Below are positions 20,728-29,997 of a DNA stretch of 64,000 nucleotides, one piece after another. Every line of letters starts with the position of its first letter. Within the stretch, counting starts at the first letter, position 1. The notes under the pieces were generated by a model, which was given only the letters and a program-made list of their open reading frames with translations, searched no databases and had not been told where the DNA came from. Source of the stretch: Methylophilus glucosoxydans (lineage in GTDB: Bacteria > Pseudomonadota > Gammaproteobacteria > Burkholderiales > Methylophilaceae). The stretch is from assembly GCF_042676145.1 (NCBI RefSeq), contig NZ_JBHTJW010000002.1:372001-436000 (forward strand), read 5' to 3'. The translations under genes and the position numbers were made by a program.

Positions 20728-21090
20728 TCAGGCTGTTTGCAAGGCCAGCGCAACCTCAGCCCCAGTGGCAGTCAGACTGGCTACCAGCCGGTCCTTTTGT
20801 GCGCATACCTTGACCAGCGCCTGTTCATCGAGCGCAGTTAACAGACGCTGCAGTGTGCTCATGCGCAGCTCGAGACGTTTGCATAGCGCGGCCAGCGGCA
20901 TGTGCGCGCGGCCCTGGCTGTGTTCCGCATACAGACATTCGAGGATGCTGAGCAGCATGACCGCACTCGGGTCCAGCGGCGTCAGGTTGATTGAACTGTC
21001 TTCCCGAGCCTGCGAGTCTTCAACCGCAGAGGGCAGTGTCACCTCTGCCTCGAGCATGGACTGTAAGGTGTGGTCACGTTCAAGCAGCAT
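20728..21090 (-). CDS. Small protein coupled to the FdhF-like gene, possibly winged-helix
   Basis: 120 residues. Its start overlaps the last 11 bases of the molybdoenzyme gene, which shows tight translational coupling. Residues 45-115 read like a winged helix-turn-helix (PLAALCKRLELRMSTLQRL, then a hydrophobic hairpin LVKVCAQKDRLVASLT). The N-terminus is acidic and low in structure. It could be an accessory or regulator of the enzyme; I know no name for it. Confidence 0.65.
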   Translation of the reverse strand: MLLERDHTLQSMLEAEVTLPSAVEDSQAREDSSINLTPLDPSAVMLLSILECLYAEHSQGRAHMPLAALCKRLELRMSTLQRLLTALDEQALVKVCAQKDRLVASLTATGAEVALALQTA

Positions 21091-23404
21091 GGGCGACCTC
21101 GGGGGCAGTGGTTTTCTCGATGATCACCGGAATCGATTTGGAGGTCGGGGTGCGCGAATCGTCGGCTACGCTTTCCAGCGGGACCAGGTTATTGGTTTCC
21201 GGGTAATACCCACTCAGGCAGCCGCTTGGAATATCGTAAGCCACGACCAAAAATTTGTCTGCGCGGCGTGTGATGCCGTCCTGCCAGACGCTGACCAGGT
21301 TGATCCAGTCCCCGGCTTGCAGACCCTGGCGCGCAATATCGGCCGGATTCATGAAGATGACACGGCGCTCGCCAAAGACGCCGCGGTAGCGGTCATCCAT
21401 GCCATAAATGGTAGTGTTGTACTGGTCATGTGAGCGGGTGGTCATCAGCACAAATAACTGATCGCCATATTGCTCACGGGCCTGATGGATGGGTGAGTTT
21501 TTAGGGATGGCTTGCAGCGTGAACTCAGCCTTGCCAGAGGCAGTATTCCAGATGCGCTCGCTAGACGGCACGGGCAGGCGGAAACCGCCCGGGCGTTTGA
21601 TGCGCTCGTTATAGTCTTTAAACGCCACCGGCAGGGTTTGTTCAATCAGGTCACGGATTTTGCTGTAATCCTCAATCAGTGCCAGCCAGGGGATGTTGCC
21701 TCCCTTGAGCGTTGCTGCGGCCAGGCGCGCCACAATCGCCGGTTCTGACAGCAGATGCGGGGAAGCAGGTTTGTTCATGCCATAAGAAATATGCACCATG
21801 CTCATGGAGTCTTCCACCGTCACGCCTTGCGGGCCTGTGGCTTGCGTGTCGATTTCGGTGCGACCCAAACAGGGCAGTATCAAGGCCTGTTTGCCATGCA
21901 CCAGGTGACTGCGGTTGAGCTTGGTGGTGACATGCGCGGTCATCTCGCAATTGCGCATGCCTTGCCAGGTGCGGTCAGTATCTGGCGTGGAGATTGAAAA
22001 GTTACCGCCCAGGCCAAAAAAGAATTTCACTTTGCCTGCAATCATGGCTTCGATGGCGCCTACCGCATCATAACCTGGCGCTTTGGGGACATTGAGGTCA
22101 AACACCTGGTCCAGCCGTTGCAGAAACTCCAGCGGCATTTTTTCATAAATGCCTACCGTGCGATTGCCCTGCACATTGCTATGGCCGCGTACCGGGCATA
22201 GGCCTGCGCCTTCCTTGCCGATATTGCCGCGCAACAGCATCAGGTTGACCAGGGTTTTAATGGTGGCGACGCCATGTTTGTGCTGGGTAATGCCCATGCC
22301 CCAGGTCGCAATGACGCGATCACCGGTAGCATAAATGCGGGCAATTTCCTCAATCTGTGCCAAGGGGACGCCGGATTCTTCAACGATGACCTCCCAGCTT
22401 TCCTGGCGCGCATCTGCGGCAATCTCGGCAAAGTTGTTGGTGTGTTCGGCAATGAAATCGACATCGACCACGCGCTCGGTGCCATGCAGAATGGCTTCAT
22501 CATCCCATTGGATGACGAATTTGATCATGCCTTTGATCAGCGCCAGATCACCGCCCAGCTTGGGCTGGATAAACAGGCTGCTGATCTTGCTGCCTTTAAA
22601 GCTCAGCATGTCAAACGGGCTTTGCGGGTCGGCAAAACGTTCCAGGCCACGCTCTTTGAGCGGGTTGATGGCGACAATGCGTGCGCCGCGTTTAGCCGCT
22701 TCACGTAACTCACCCAGCATGCGCGGATGGTTGGTGGCCGGATTTTGGCCAAAAATCAGCAGCGTATCGGCATGCTCAAAGTCATGCAGGGTCACTGAGC
22801 CTTTGCCGATGCCCACCGTGGCAGGCAAGGCAATACTGGTGGATTCATGGCACAGGTTGGAGCAATCAGGAAAGTTGTTGGTGCCAAATGCACGCACAAA
22901 CAGCTGGTAGAGAAAGGCGGCTTCATTGCTGGCGCGGCCCGAGGTGTAAAATACGGCCTCATCTGGATGATCCAGACCGTTAAGCTGTGTTGCCATCAGC
23001 GCAAAGGCCTCGTCCCAGGACACTTCTTCATATTTGTCGGTGACCGCGTTATAACGCATGGGGTGGGTCAGGCGGCCTTCATTTTCCAGGGCGAAGTCGC
23101 TCCAGCCCATCAGTTCCGTCACCGTATGTTGGGCAAAAAAAGCCGGTGGGACACGTTTGGCCGTGGCCTCAGCGGCCACCGCCTTCACGCCGTTTTCACA
23201 AAACTCAAAGGTAGAGGTGTGTTCTTTGTCCGGCCAGGCACAACCTGGGCAGTCAAAGCCATCGGGCTGGTTTTGTGACAATAGCGTCATCACGCCTTTG
23301 ACCGGGATTTTTTGCAGCGCCAGTTGGGCGGCCACTTGCTTCAACGCGCCCCAGCCAGCGGCCGGGTGGTGATACGGTTTAATCACAGCTTTGGATTGCG
23401 ACAT
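21080..23404 (-). CDS. FdhF/YdeP-family molybdopterin oxidoreductase
   Basis: 774 residues. Near the N-terminus DGFDCPGCAWPD (about 48-59) provides the two-cysteine motif of the YdeP family. The molybdopterin domains follow, with NLCHESTSIALPATVG (about 185-200) holding the likely Mo-ligand cysteine in place of the selenocysteine of true FdhF, and a C-terminal dinucleotide-binding domain with MTTRSHDQYNTTIYG. It is a putative cytosolic or membrane-associated bis-MGD oxidoreductase; the YdeP substrate is uncertain, although E. coli YdeP is linked to acid resistance. No FdhD gene is adjacent. Confidence 0.87.
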   Translation of the reverse strand: MSQSKAVIKPYHHPAAGWGALKQVAAQLALQKIPVKGVMTLLSQNQPDGFDCPGCAWPDKEHTSTFEFCENGVKAVAAEATAKRVPPAFFAQHTVTELMGWSDFALENEGRLTHPMRYNAVTDKYEEVSWDEAFALMATQLNGLDHPDEAVFYTSGRASNEAAFLYQLFVRAFGTNNFPDCSNLCHESTSIALPATVGIGKGSVTLHDFEHADTLLIFGQNPATNHPRMLGELREAAKRGARIVAINPLKERGLERFADPQSPFDMLSFKGSKISSLFIQPKLGGDLALIKGMIKFVIQWDDEAILHGTERVVDVDFIAEHTNNFAEIAADARQESWEVIVEESGVPLAQIEEIARIYATGDRVIATWGMGITQHKHGVATIKTLVNLMLLRGNIGKEGAGLCPVRGHSNVQGNRTVGIYEKMPLEFLQRLDQVFDLNVPKAPGYDAVGAIEAMIAGKVKFFFGLGGNFSISTPDTDRTWQGMRNCEMTAHVTTKLNRSHLVHGKQALILPCLGRTEIDTQATGPQGVTVEDSMSMVHISYGMNKPASPHLLSEPAIVARLAAATLKGGNIPWLALIEDYSKIRDLIEQTLPVAFKDYNERIKRPGGFRLPVPSSERIWNTASGKAEFTLQAIPKNSPIHQAREQYGDQLFVLMTTRSHDQYNTTIYGMDDRYRGVFGERRVIFMNPADIARQGLQAGDWINLVSVWQDGITRRADKFLVVAYDIPSGCLSGYYPETNNLVPLESVADDSRTPTSKSIPVIIEKTTAPEVAHAA

Positions 23405-23739
23405 AGTTTCCAGTAAGATTGCGTCAGTACGTTTAACAGTGACAACAGGCGAGATTCAACTTGTCTGTCAGTGGGTTGTGCGGATTGCGGATGGTGTTTA
23501 TCGTAGTCAGGTTGAGGCAACAAAAACAGACACAGAACCGCCCTAATTTTTAGGATACAGTTATTACGGCAGCGATTCTGATTCCTGCAGGGTCAGGCGT
23601 GGTTTTCAGTCAAAACGCCATTACTTAGACGCGAATCCGAGCAGCGTTGCGGGAGTGTTTGACCCAAGCAACACCGCCCATGTGGAGACCTGTGTTGTGC
23701 AAGTGAGGTTGAGGTGTGCACGTAGATGAGTCAGCAGAC
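23405..23739. other. 335-base gap between molybdoenzyme and BLUF genes
   Basis: I find no convincing gene here on either strand. The part next to 23405 should carry the promoter of the molybdoenzyme operon. A short palindrome CCTGCAGG lies near 23585 within an imperfect CTGA/TCAG inverted repeat. Confidence 0.5.
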
Positions 23740-24228
23740 TTAAGCGACGTGCTGATAGCGGTATTGTTGGGTATTACGGGTCTGCCAGCGACCCTGTCTA
23801 AATGCGTTGATCAGGGTTTTCGCCCGCTCACTGTGCATGCCGTCAAAACCGGGTTGATCCCTATCCAGGAAGTCGGTCAATCCAGTCACATGAGCCAAGT
23901 CTTCACGCGTCACATGGCGATACCCCATACTCCAGTCGTTAAAACTGCGCGCATCAATGGGTTCTTCAATCAGCTTCATCACATGATGGTGGCGCTGATC
24001 ATGCGCGATTTTTTCATAGAGGGCATCGATCACCGCCCGCTCCCCTTCCAGCACTTGAAAGAAACATCCTTCCATGTACAGCAGCATGCCGGTGATGTGC
24101 AGGTGGCGGTTGTTCTCTCGCGCCATGGCGAGTAGCTGGATCAGCTCCTGGCTGGACATCAGGTGGTCGGCAATGCTGGTATAGCTCAGCATTACGAGGT
24201 CGTTTTCCTGTATCGGATCATGGTCCAT
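23740..24228 (-). CDS. BLUF-domain blue-light sensor
   Basis: 162 residues from ATG at 24226-24228 with AAGGAA before it. Residues 12-105 are a BLUF domain: the flavin-side Tyr is in LSYTS (about 16), followed by NNRHLHITGMLLYMEG (Asn about 40) and FFQVLEG with the key Gln. WSMGYR further on holds the conserved Trp region. The C-terminal 55 residues are a short cap without an output enzyme. BLUF proteins bind FAD and react to blue light through partner proteins. The flanking genes do not reveal the partner, though three c-di-GMP proteins lie within 8 kb. Confidence 0.9.
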   Translation of the reverse strand: MDHDPIQENDLVMLSYTSIADHLMSSQELIQLLAMARENNRHLHITGMLLYMEGCFFQVLEGERAVIDALYEKIAHDQRHHHVMKLIEEPIDARSFNDWSMGYRHVTREDLAHVTGLTDFLDRDQPGFDGMHSERAKTLINAFRQGRWQTRNTQQYRYQHVA

Positions 24229-24442
24229 GGCAGTTCCTTGATGAAACAGACAAACACTATGACCCGTTTGCTTGGGCGAAGGTTCTGGGTGGATGGGAGC
24301 GCATGCTTGAAGCTACGCAGACAAACTTAAGCACCTCATCCCGGCTCGCCAGCAGACTAAAAAACCTGCGGCCATGACGCATGGCACAAAGCAGGCGGCA
24401 CCCGCATTCAACGCGGCCTTGGGCGTTGCTGATCCTTCAGCC

Positions 24443-25657
24443 TTAAGAGGATTTCTTGAAGGCGGCCTGGTAGGCGCTCACATAGTCCTGCCATTGATGG
24501 ATGGTCTGATCGGCCACCTGTTTCGCCAGCGTGAGCACGGGGCCTCGCCAGTCGGCGACTTGCGCCCCAAATGCCATCAAGGCTTCGCGGTTGGCGGCGC
24601 CCAGATAACCGGCATTGCGCAAATGGGCCCAGGCGGTGAGGGCGGCCATGCTGGCAAAAATATTATCCAGCACGCTGAGTTTGCCATCCCACTGCGTGAG
24701 GTCTACCCGGTCTTGCGAGGGTTGCAGCGCTTTGATCAAATAAGACTGTTTGTCTACGCACACGGCTTTGAGAAGGGCGGGCGGCAGGATTTGGGCGCCT
24801 GCCTGTATGGTCGCGACGCGTTGAGATTCCAGTGTCCAGTCAGGTTGCGTGAGTTTGATTGCTGCGGTGTTCAGGTAAGGGCTCAGTGCACTCTGGTTGC
24901 TGGCTTTCATGTCTATAAGTGCGCGGCGCTCTGGCCCTTTGCCGTTCACCAGCACGACATAGCGTTCCAGGCCCAGGCTGCCAGTGCCGGCAATGCGGCG
25001 CGCAATATCCAGCGGATAAAAGAATTCTTTTTTATCCTGCACTTGCATGGCCTTCATGTATTTTTCCAAAGCGGCTTGTTTTTGCACTTTGTCCAAGGCC
25101 AGCGCACGTTTGCCGTCTATCAGGAGTGTGTCCGGTGCTTTGGCATTGGTCCGGCTTGCGATAAAGGCCTGGTTGCTGCGCTTGCTCAAGTCTGACAACA
25201 GATGCCTGATCGAGCCACGGGCAGTTTTGCGCTCTACCCATTTGGGTTTGCCTTCTGCCAGTGCCTGCGCGTAGTTTTGCACCATGATGTCAAGCAGTGC
25301 AGTGGTTTGTTTGGGTTTGAGCTTGAGTGTGTCCTGGGCGACCAGCAGGCTGGTCAGCAAGCGCGTCAGCTCCCACAGGCAAGGCGCCAGGGCGGCTTCA
25401 TCAAAGTCGTTGAGGTCAAAATAGGCCAGGCCGTTTTCGGCTTTGTAGCTGCCAAAGTTTTCCAGATGCAGGTCGCCGCAAATCCAGGCGGCAGGGCTTT
25501 TTAGCTTTGCGAGGGCTGGGTGCCAGTCTTCATAAAACAAATGGCAGGTGCCGCGCAAAAACACAAACGGGTCTTTGCACATGGCGGCCAGTTTCATTTG
25601 CAGACGCTCAGGGTCGCGGCCTGCGTTGTAGTGTTGGATTCTGTCTAAAATAGGCAT
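24443..25657 (-). CDS. DUF2252 family protein (kinase-like fold)
   Basis: 404 residues, full length for DUF2252. The signature CGDLHLENFG is at about 60-69 and FDLNDFDEA at about 79-87, which resemble the catalytic and metal-binding loops of aminoglycoside-phosphotransferase-like kinases. RRIAGTGSLGLERYVVLVNGKG follows in the middle (about 215-235). Function is unknown. The start is clear (ATG at 25655-25657). It lies downstream of the 59-aa gene on the same strand with an 84-base gap. Confidence 0.85.
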   Translation of the reverse strand: MPILDRIQHYNAGRDPERLQMKLAAMCKDPFVFLRGTCHLFYEDWHPALAKLKSPAAWICGDLHLENFGSYKAENGLAYFDLNDFDEAALAPCLWELTRLLTSLLVAQDTLKLKPKQTTALLDIMVQNYAQALAEGKPKWVERKTARGSIRHLLSDLSKRSNQAFIASRTNAKAPDTLLIDGKRALALDKVQKQAALEKYMKAMQVQDKKEFFYPLDIARRIAGTGSLGLERYVVLVNGKGPERRALIDMKASNQSALSPYLNTAAIKLTQPDWTLESQRVATIQAGAQILPPALLKAVCVDKQSYLIKALQPSQDRVDLTQWDGKLSVLDNIFASMAALTAWAHLRNAGYLGAANREALMAFGAQVADWRGPVLTLAKQVADQTIHQWQDYVSAYQAAFKKSS

Positions 25658-25741
25658 GGCGGTTCCGGAAAAGGGTACAAAGCGTTGTCTGCGCGTGGCG
25701 GGTTCTAGGAGGAATGCTAGGGGCTTTCAGCACGCAACGGT

Positions 25742-25921
25742 TTAAGGCAGGCCGACCAGCTTGAGATATTCCTCCAGCGTCAGCGTCAATCTTTGCAGTG
25801 AGGCATTCACCTCATCCAGCGGTTGGTTATCATGTAAATGCAGTTTCTCCAGCAGGCTTTTATGGGCCTCGATGGCTTGCAAGTGCGCTTCGAGCTTGGA
25901 TGTTTTGAGGTCTTGGGTCAT
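25742..25921 (-). CDS. Small helical protein, 59 aa
   Basis: Read directly on the minus strand: ATG at 25919-25921, 59 codons, TAA at 25742-25744, with GGAG eight bases before the start. The product is a probable two-helix coiled coil (KLEAHLQAIEAHKSLLEKLHLH, then LQRLTLTLEEYLKLVG), with the central NQPLDEV as a turn. I do not know its function. Good ribosome site and regular amphipathic pattern support it as real. Confidence 0.6.
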   Translation of the reverse strand: MTQDLKTSKLEAHLQAIEAHKSLLEKLHLHDNQPLDEVNASLQRLTLTLEEYLKLVGLP

Positions 25922-26078
25922 GGCGGATTCTCCATCATCGTCGGGGGCGGTGAACAGGCTTGAGCGCCTGCTGCAATCTATGTATGTCTGGTTCGAGTAT
26001 CAATCGGATGACTAAGTTTTGTGGCGCCTGCTGAAAATGATGTGTTGATGGCTGGGCGCTTGCCTGATCAATGTTAAC

Positions 26079-27833
26079 TCATCCTGCCTGGTCTGGCTCG
26101 CCATACAGTGACAGGTAACGGGCGGGCTGATGCGAGCTTAAAAAATGTTCAAAGTCCTCTGGCGACAAGGGTTTTGCAAACAGGAATCCTTGCAGCTTGT
26201 CTGCACCCAGTGCTCGGCACAGGGTGGCTTGTGGCAGGGTTTCTATGCCCTCGACAATGACTTCAAGAGCCAGACTTTTGGCCATGACGATCATGGCTTT
26301 GAGCAGGCGACAATCCGCCTCATTCTCTGGCACATTTTGCACAAAGCTGCGGTCTATTTTCAGGATAGAGGCAGGCAGGTGTTTCAAATAGGTCATGGAC
26401 GAGTAGCCTATGCCAAAATCATCCAGTGCCACCTTGAGCCCAAACTGCTTGAGGTGACGGAGTCTTGCCGAGGTTTTGTCAAAGTCAGACACCAGTGCAC
26501 TTTCGGTGACCTCCAGTAACAAACAGCGGCCAGGAAGGTCAATCTGGCTTAAATCACGCTCAATCTCAGTCAGCATGTGGTCATGTTGTAACCATTGCGC
26601 GCTGGCATTCACCGCAAGTACGCCGTCCGCGGCAATCAGACCGCTCTGACGCCAGCGTGCAAATTGTAAACACGCCAGTTGCCGGTTTCTGCTGTCAATC
26701 TCGGCAAAAAAGCCAAGCTCTTCCACCACATCGATAAAGACCGCCGGTGGCAGCAGACCTTGCGTAGGATGCTGCCAGCGCATGAGCATTTCTGCACCGC
26801 ACACGGTAAAGTCTTGTGCATTCAATACCGGTTGGTAGTACTGCACCAACTGGTTTTGCAGGCGTTGCGAACGCAGTTCGTTCTCTACCATCATGCGATG
26901 GATAATCTGCTCTTGCAGCACTTCACTGAAAAAGTGAAAGCCATTTCGCCCTGCACGCTTGGCATGATACATGGCCAGGTCGGCGCGCTTTAACATGTCT
27001 TCTGCCGTGCTTGCGCAGCGCGGAAAGGTGGCAATGCCTATGCTGCAGGTGATAAATTGTTCAGTTTGATTCAGCGCAAAAGGCTCACGTACCTGCTCGA
27101 GGATGCGTTGTGATAAGGCGCCGATGGCGGTGTCATTTTCCAGATCGGGCACGATAATGGCAAACTCGTCCCCTCCCAGGCGGCAGACAATGTCCCCTTC
27201 CCGGACCACTTCCTGCAGTCGCTGTGCGACTTGTTTCAGTAGGTGGTCGCCTGAGTCATGCCCCAGGCTGTCATTGACCAACTTAAAATTATCAATGTCC
27301 AGATAAATTAAGCCGAGTTGAACGTTGAGGCGATGCGCACGTTGCATGGCATTGCGCAAATGCTCTTCAAAATAATATCTGTTCGACAGCCCGGTCATCG
27401 GGTCATTTTCGGCCAGATACTTGAGCCGCTTGTGCGTTTCAATCAACTTGTTGTTCAGGGCATGGCGGGCTTGCGCATGTAACAGCGCTTTGGTCAGGTG
27501 TCGCTCAGACAGCTCTTTTTTGAGTAAAAAATCCTGGGCCCCGGCGAAAATGCAATTTCTTTCTATGGTCTCGTTATCTTCCATGCCGGTCAGGATCACC
27601 ACGGCGGCCTGTTTTTCGGTGTGCTGTGCGAGTTGGCTTAACACATCCAAGCATTCCATATCGGGCAGGCGGTAGTCGAGCAGTACGATATCAAAATCGT
27701 TTTCTTCATACAGTTTCAAGGCCTTGACCGCGGTATTTGCATGCACAATATCCTTCACCAGTGATGGGTTTTGCAACACCCGTACCACCGCCATGCGGTC
27801 CAATTCATCATCATCTACCAGTAGCAGGCGCAT
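26079..27833 (-). CDS. Response regulator with GGDEF and EAL domains
   Basis: 584 residues: receiver (1-120, phosphoacceptor Asp in IVLLDYRLPD about 54), GGDEF (about 150-310) and EAL (about 325-570). The diguanylate cyclase site is intact (LGGDEF) and so is the inhibitory I-site REGD five residues before it. The phosphodiesterase motif reads EML in place of EAL, but the other metal and catalytic positions (EVTES, DDFGIGYSS, KIDRSFV, EGIE) are present, so it could make or break c-di-GMP. It is third in an operon: kinase, receiver, then this gene, with only two bases between it and the receiver gene. Confidence 0.88.
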   Translation of the reverse strand: MRLLLVDDDELDRMAVVRVLQNPSLVKDIVHANTAVKALKLYEENDFDIVLLDYRLPDMECLDVLSQLAQHTEKQAAVVILTGMEDNETIERNCIFAGAQDFLLKKELSERHLTKALLHAQARHALNNKLIETHKRLKYLAENDPMTGLSNRYYFEEHLRNAMQRAHRLNVQLGLIYLDIDNFKLVNDSLGHDSGDHLLKQVAQRLQEVVREGDIVCRLGGDEFAIIVPDLENDTAIGALSQRILEQVREPFALNQTEQFITCSIGIATFPRCASTAEDMLKRADLAMYHAKRAGRNGFHFFSEVLQEQIIHRMMVENELRSQRLQNQLVQYYQPVLNAQDFTVCGAEMLMRWQHPTQGLLPPAVFIDVVEELGFFAEIDSRNRQLACLQFARWRQSGLIAADGVLAVNASAQWLQHDHMLTEIERDLSQIDLPGRCLLLEVTESALVSDFDKTSARLRHLKQFGLKVALDDFGIGYSSMTYLKHLPASILKIDRSFVQNVPENEADCRLLKAMIVMAKSLALEVIVEGIETLPQATLCRALGADKLQGFLFAKPLSPEDFEHFLSSHQPARYLSLYGEPDQAG

Positions 27834-27835
27834 GG

Positions 27836-28279
27836 TTACTCCTTCGTGGCTGGCAGCTCAACAATGCGCCAATAATGCTCAATTAGCCCCATGACTTCCA
27901 TAAAGTCGCGGTCCATGTGCTGCTTGAAGACATAGCCCGCGACATGTTTGCGGTAGGCTGCGACCAGGTCCTCGTCTGATTTTGACGTCGTCAGCACAAA
28001 CACCACAGCATGGGTTAATAATGGATCCGTGCGTAAGGCTTCCAGAAACTCGAGGCCATTCATGCGCGGCATATTCAGGTCAAGCAGGATAATATAGGGT
28101 GCAGGAATCTGGCCCGAACGCAGCAACTCCAGCGCTTCACGGCCATCGCGGGCACGAAACAGTGTGTTCAACAGTCTTAATTTGCGTAATGCGCGCTCCA
28201 GCGAGATGGCATCAATGTCGTCATCGTCAACAATCAGCAACGATATTTCCTTATAACGATGTTTGGGCGGGATTTGCAC
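27836..28279 (-). CDS. Single-domain response regulator (Rcp1-like)
   Basis: 147 residues, beginning with GTG at 28277-28279 inside the 3' end of the kinase gene (29-base overlap). It is a stand-alone receiver of the type paired with phytochrome-like kinases: DDDDID near the start, phosphoacceptor in IILLDLNMPRMNG (about 67), then TTSKSDEDL and a Lys in GYVFKQHMD. It has no output domain and probably relays phosphate from the upstream PAS kinase or competes with the receiver-GGDEF-EAL protein. Confidence 0.87.
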   Translation of the reverse strand: MQIPPKHRYKEISLLIVDDDDIDAISLERALRKLRLLNTLFRARDGREALELLRSGQIPAPYIILLDLNMPRMNGLEFLEALRTDPLLTHAVVFVLTTSKSDEDLVAAYRKHVAGYVFKQHMDRDFMEVMGLIEHYWRIVELPATKE

Positions 28280-29762
28280 GCATCAACCTTTCTTCGATAT
28301 TGATCGGCCAAGTGAATGTGATGGCACAGCCTCGCTGACCATCGGAGCGGATGCTGGTACTGCCCCCATAGGCTTCGACGATTTTTTTAACCAGCGCCAA
28401 TCCCATGCCGCTGCCTTCAACCTCATCGCGCGGCTTCAAGGTCTGGAACATGATATAAACCCGCTCCTGGTATTCTGGAGAGATACCCGGCCCATCATCA
28501 ATGACGCTGAACTCATAGTAATGCGGGTTGGCCTGCTGCCATTGCAACTGAATGCTGCCGCGTGTTTGATCGTGGTGTTTGATGGCGTTGCTAAACAGAT
28601 TGCGCAGCACCTGTTCCAGCGGGGTGGCCAGCGTATAAAACGTGGGCAAATCGTCTGCCATCTTCAGGCTAAAGCCTGCAGGCGGGGCTTGCATCTCAAA
28701 AATGGACTGCGCTACTTTGCCAAGGTCGACCTGGCTGACGCTGCCTTCCAAACGTCCGGCGCGCGAATAGGCCAGTAAATCATCCAGCAGGCGTTCCATT
28801 CTGCGCAACCGTCCGCGCAAGAGAGACATGTGACCACTAATGGCCTCGACTTTGCCCTGGTTGAGATCTTCTTCGATCCAGTGCGAAATTTGGAAAATGC
28901 CGCGTAATGGGGACTTGAGGTCGTGGGAGGCCACATAGGCAAAAGTGGCCAATTCTTTATTGCTGCGCTCCAGCTCGTCACGGTGTTGCGCCAGCTTTTC
29001 ACTGGCTTTAACACGGGCAGAAATGTCCGTAATGGCCGACAGCACCTTGACGCCGTCATCGGTTTCTATCGGATTAAGCCCGACCTCGACAGGAAACTCA
29101 CTGCCGTCCTTGCGGCGGCCATATAAGTCCCGCCCGGTGCCCATCGCCCGCGGGCTCAGCTCGGAAAAAAAGAAGGCCCGGTGATGGGCATGCTGATGGC
29201 GCAAGCGCTCGGGCAGCAACATATCTATGGATTGCCCCAGCAGCTCCTCGCGCGGGTAGCCAAAAATACGTTCTGTTTGCGGATTGACCATTTCGATCAA
29301 GCCATTTTTATTCACCATCACCATGGCATTGGGCGCGGCTTCGACGACCTGGCGAAAGCGCGCTTCCATGCGCTTGCGTGCCGAAATGTCGGTAATGGCT
29401 GACAAGACTTTGACGCCATCATCGGTTTCGATGGGATTGAGCCCGACCTCGACAGGAAACTCGGTGCCATCCTTGCGGCGGCCATACAAGTCACGTCCGC
29501 TACCCATAGCGCGAGGTCTGAGGTCTGAGAAAAAGGCGGCGCGATGATGCGGATGCTGTTGGCGGAAGCGCTCAGGTAACAAAATGTCTATGCTTTGTCC
29601 CAGCAACTCTTCTCTTGGGTAGCCAAAAATGAGCTCTGTCTGTGTATTGACGAGTTCGATCAGGCCGCGACTGTTTACCATCACCATGGCGGTCGGGGCG
29701 GCTTCTACTACTTGTCGGAAGCGCAGATTGGCACGCGCAACGTCTCCACTTTCATCATGCAT
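28251..29762 (-). CDS. PAS-PAS histidine kinase
   Basis: 503 residues from the ATG at 29760-29762, chosen because GGGAG lies just before it; a TTG two codons upstream is in frame. Two near-identical PAS domains (about 14-134 and 135-255) precede a HisKA domain with the phosphoacceptor in YVASHDLKSPLRG and an ATPase domain with N-box LRNLFSNAIKHH, DDGPGI and GSGMGLALVK. No membrane helix, so it is a cytosolic sensor. First gene of the operon with the receiver and receiver-GGDEF-EAL proteins. Confidence 0.88.
   Translation of the reverse strand: MHDESGDVARANLRFRQVVEAAPTAMVMVNSRGLIELVNTQTELIFGYPREELLGQSIDILLPERFRQQHPHHRAAFFSDLRPRAMGSGRDLYGRRKDGTEFPVEVGLNPIETDDGVKVLSAITDISARKRMEARFRQVVEAAPNAMVMVNKNGLIEMVNPQTERIFGYPREELLGQSIDMLLPERLRHQHAHHRAFFFSELSPRAMGTGRDLYGRRKDGSEFPVEVGLNPIETDDGVKVLSAITDISARVKASEKLAQHRDELERSNKELATFAYVASHDLKSPLRGIFQISHWIEEDLNQGKVEAISGHMSLLRGRLRRMERLLDDLLAYSRAGRLEGSVSQVDLGKVAQSIFEMQAPPAGFSLKMADDLPTFYTLATPLEQVLRNLFSNAIKHHDQTRGSIQLQWQQANPHYYEFSVIDDGPGISPEYQERVYIMFQTLKPRDEVEGSGMGLALVKKIVEAYGGSTSIRSDGQRGCAITFTWPINIEERLMRANPAQTSL
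28998..29723 (-). repeat. Tandem duplication of a 363-bp PAS-coding unit
   Basis: Copy one (29361-29723) and copy two (28998-29360) are offset by exactly 363 bases (121 codons). Protein runs such as YGRRKDG and FPVEVGLNPIETDDG are identical in both, and DNA identity is high, including a block of about 20 bases in the EVGLNP region, so the duplication is recent or homogenised. Confidence 0.85.
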
Positions 29763-29997
29763 ACCCAATCTCCCATGGTGACTGCATTTATGTTTTTAAT
29801 CATTGATACTCATTACTCACTTGGGGCATGCGTCATCTGCGTGTCGCGACACCGGTTTTGCTGCAAATCTAAACGTGCAGCGGGCTAAGCTTTGTTTTTG
29901 TAATGCGTTAAATTTTACACGCATCTGACGGACTCCGGGATAGTCCAAAAGGGTGACTACCCTTGCGGAGGTGGTTATTTCATGCGGAGCAGGGCTG

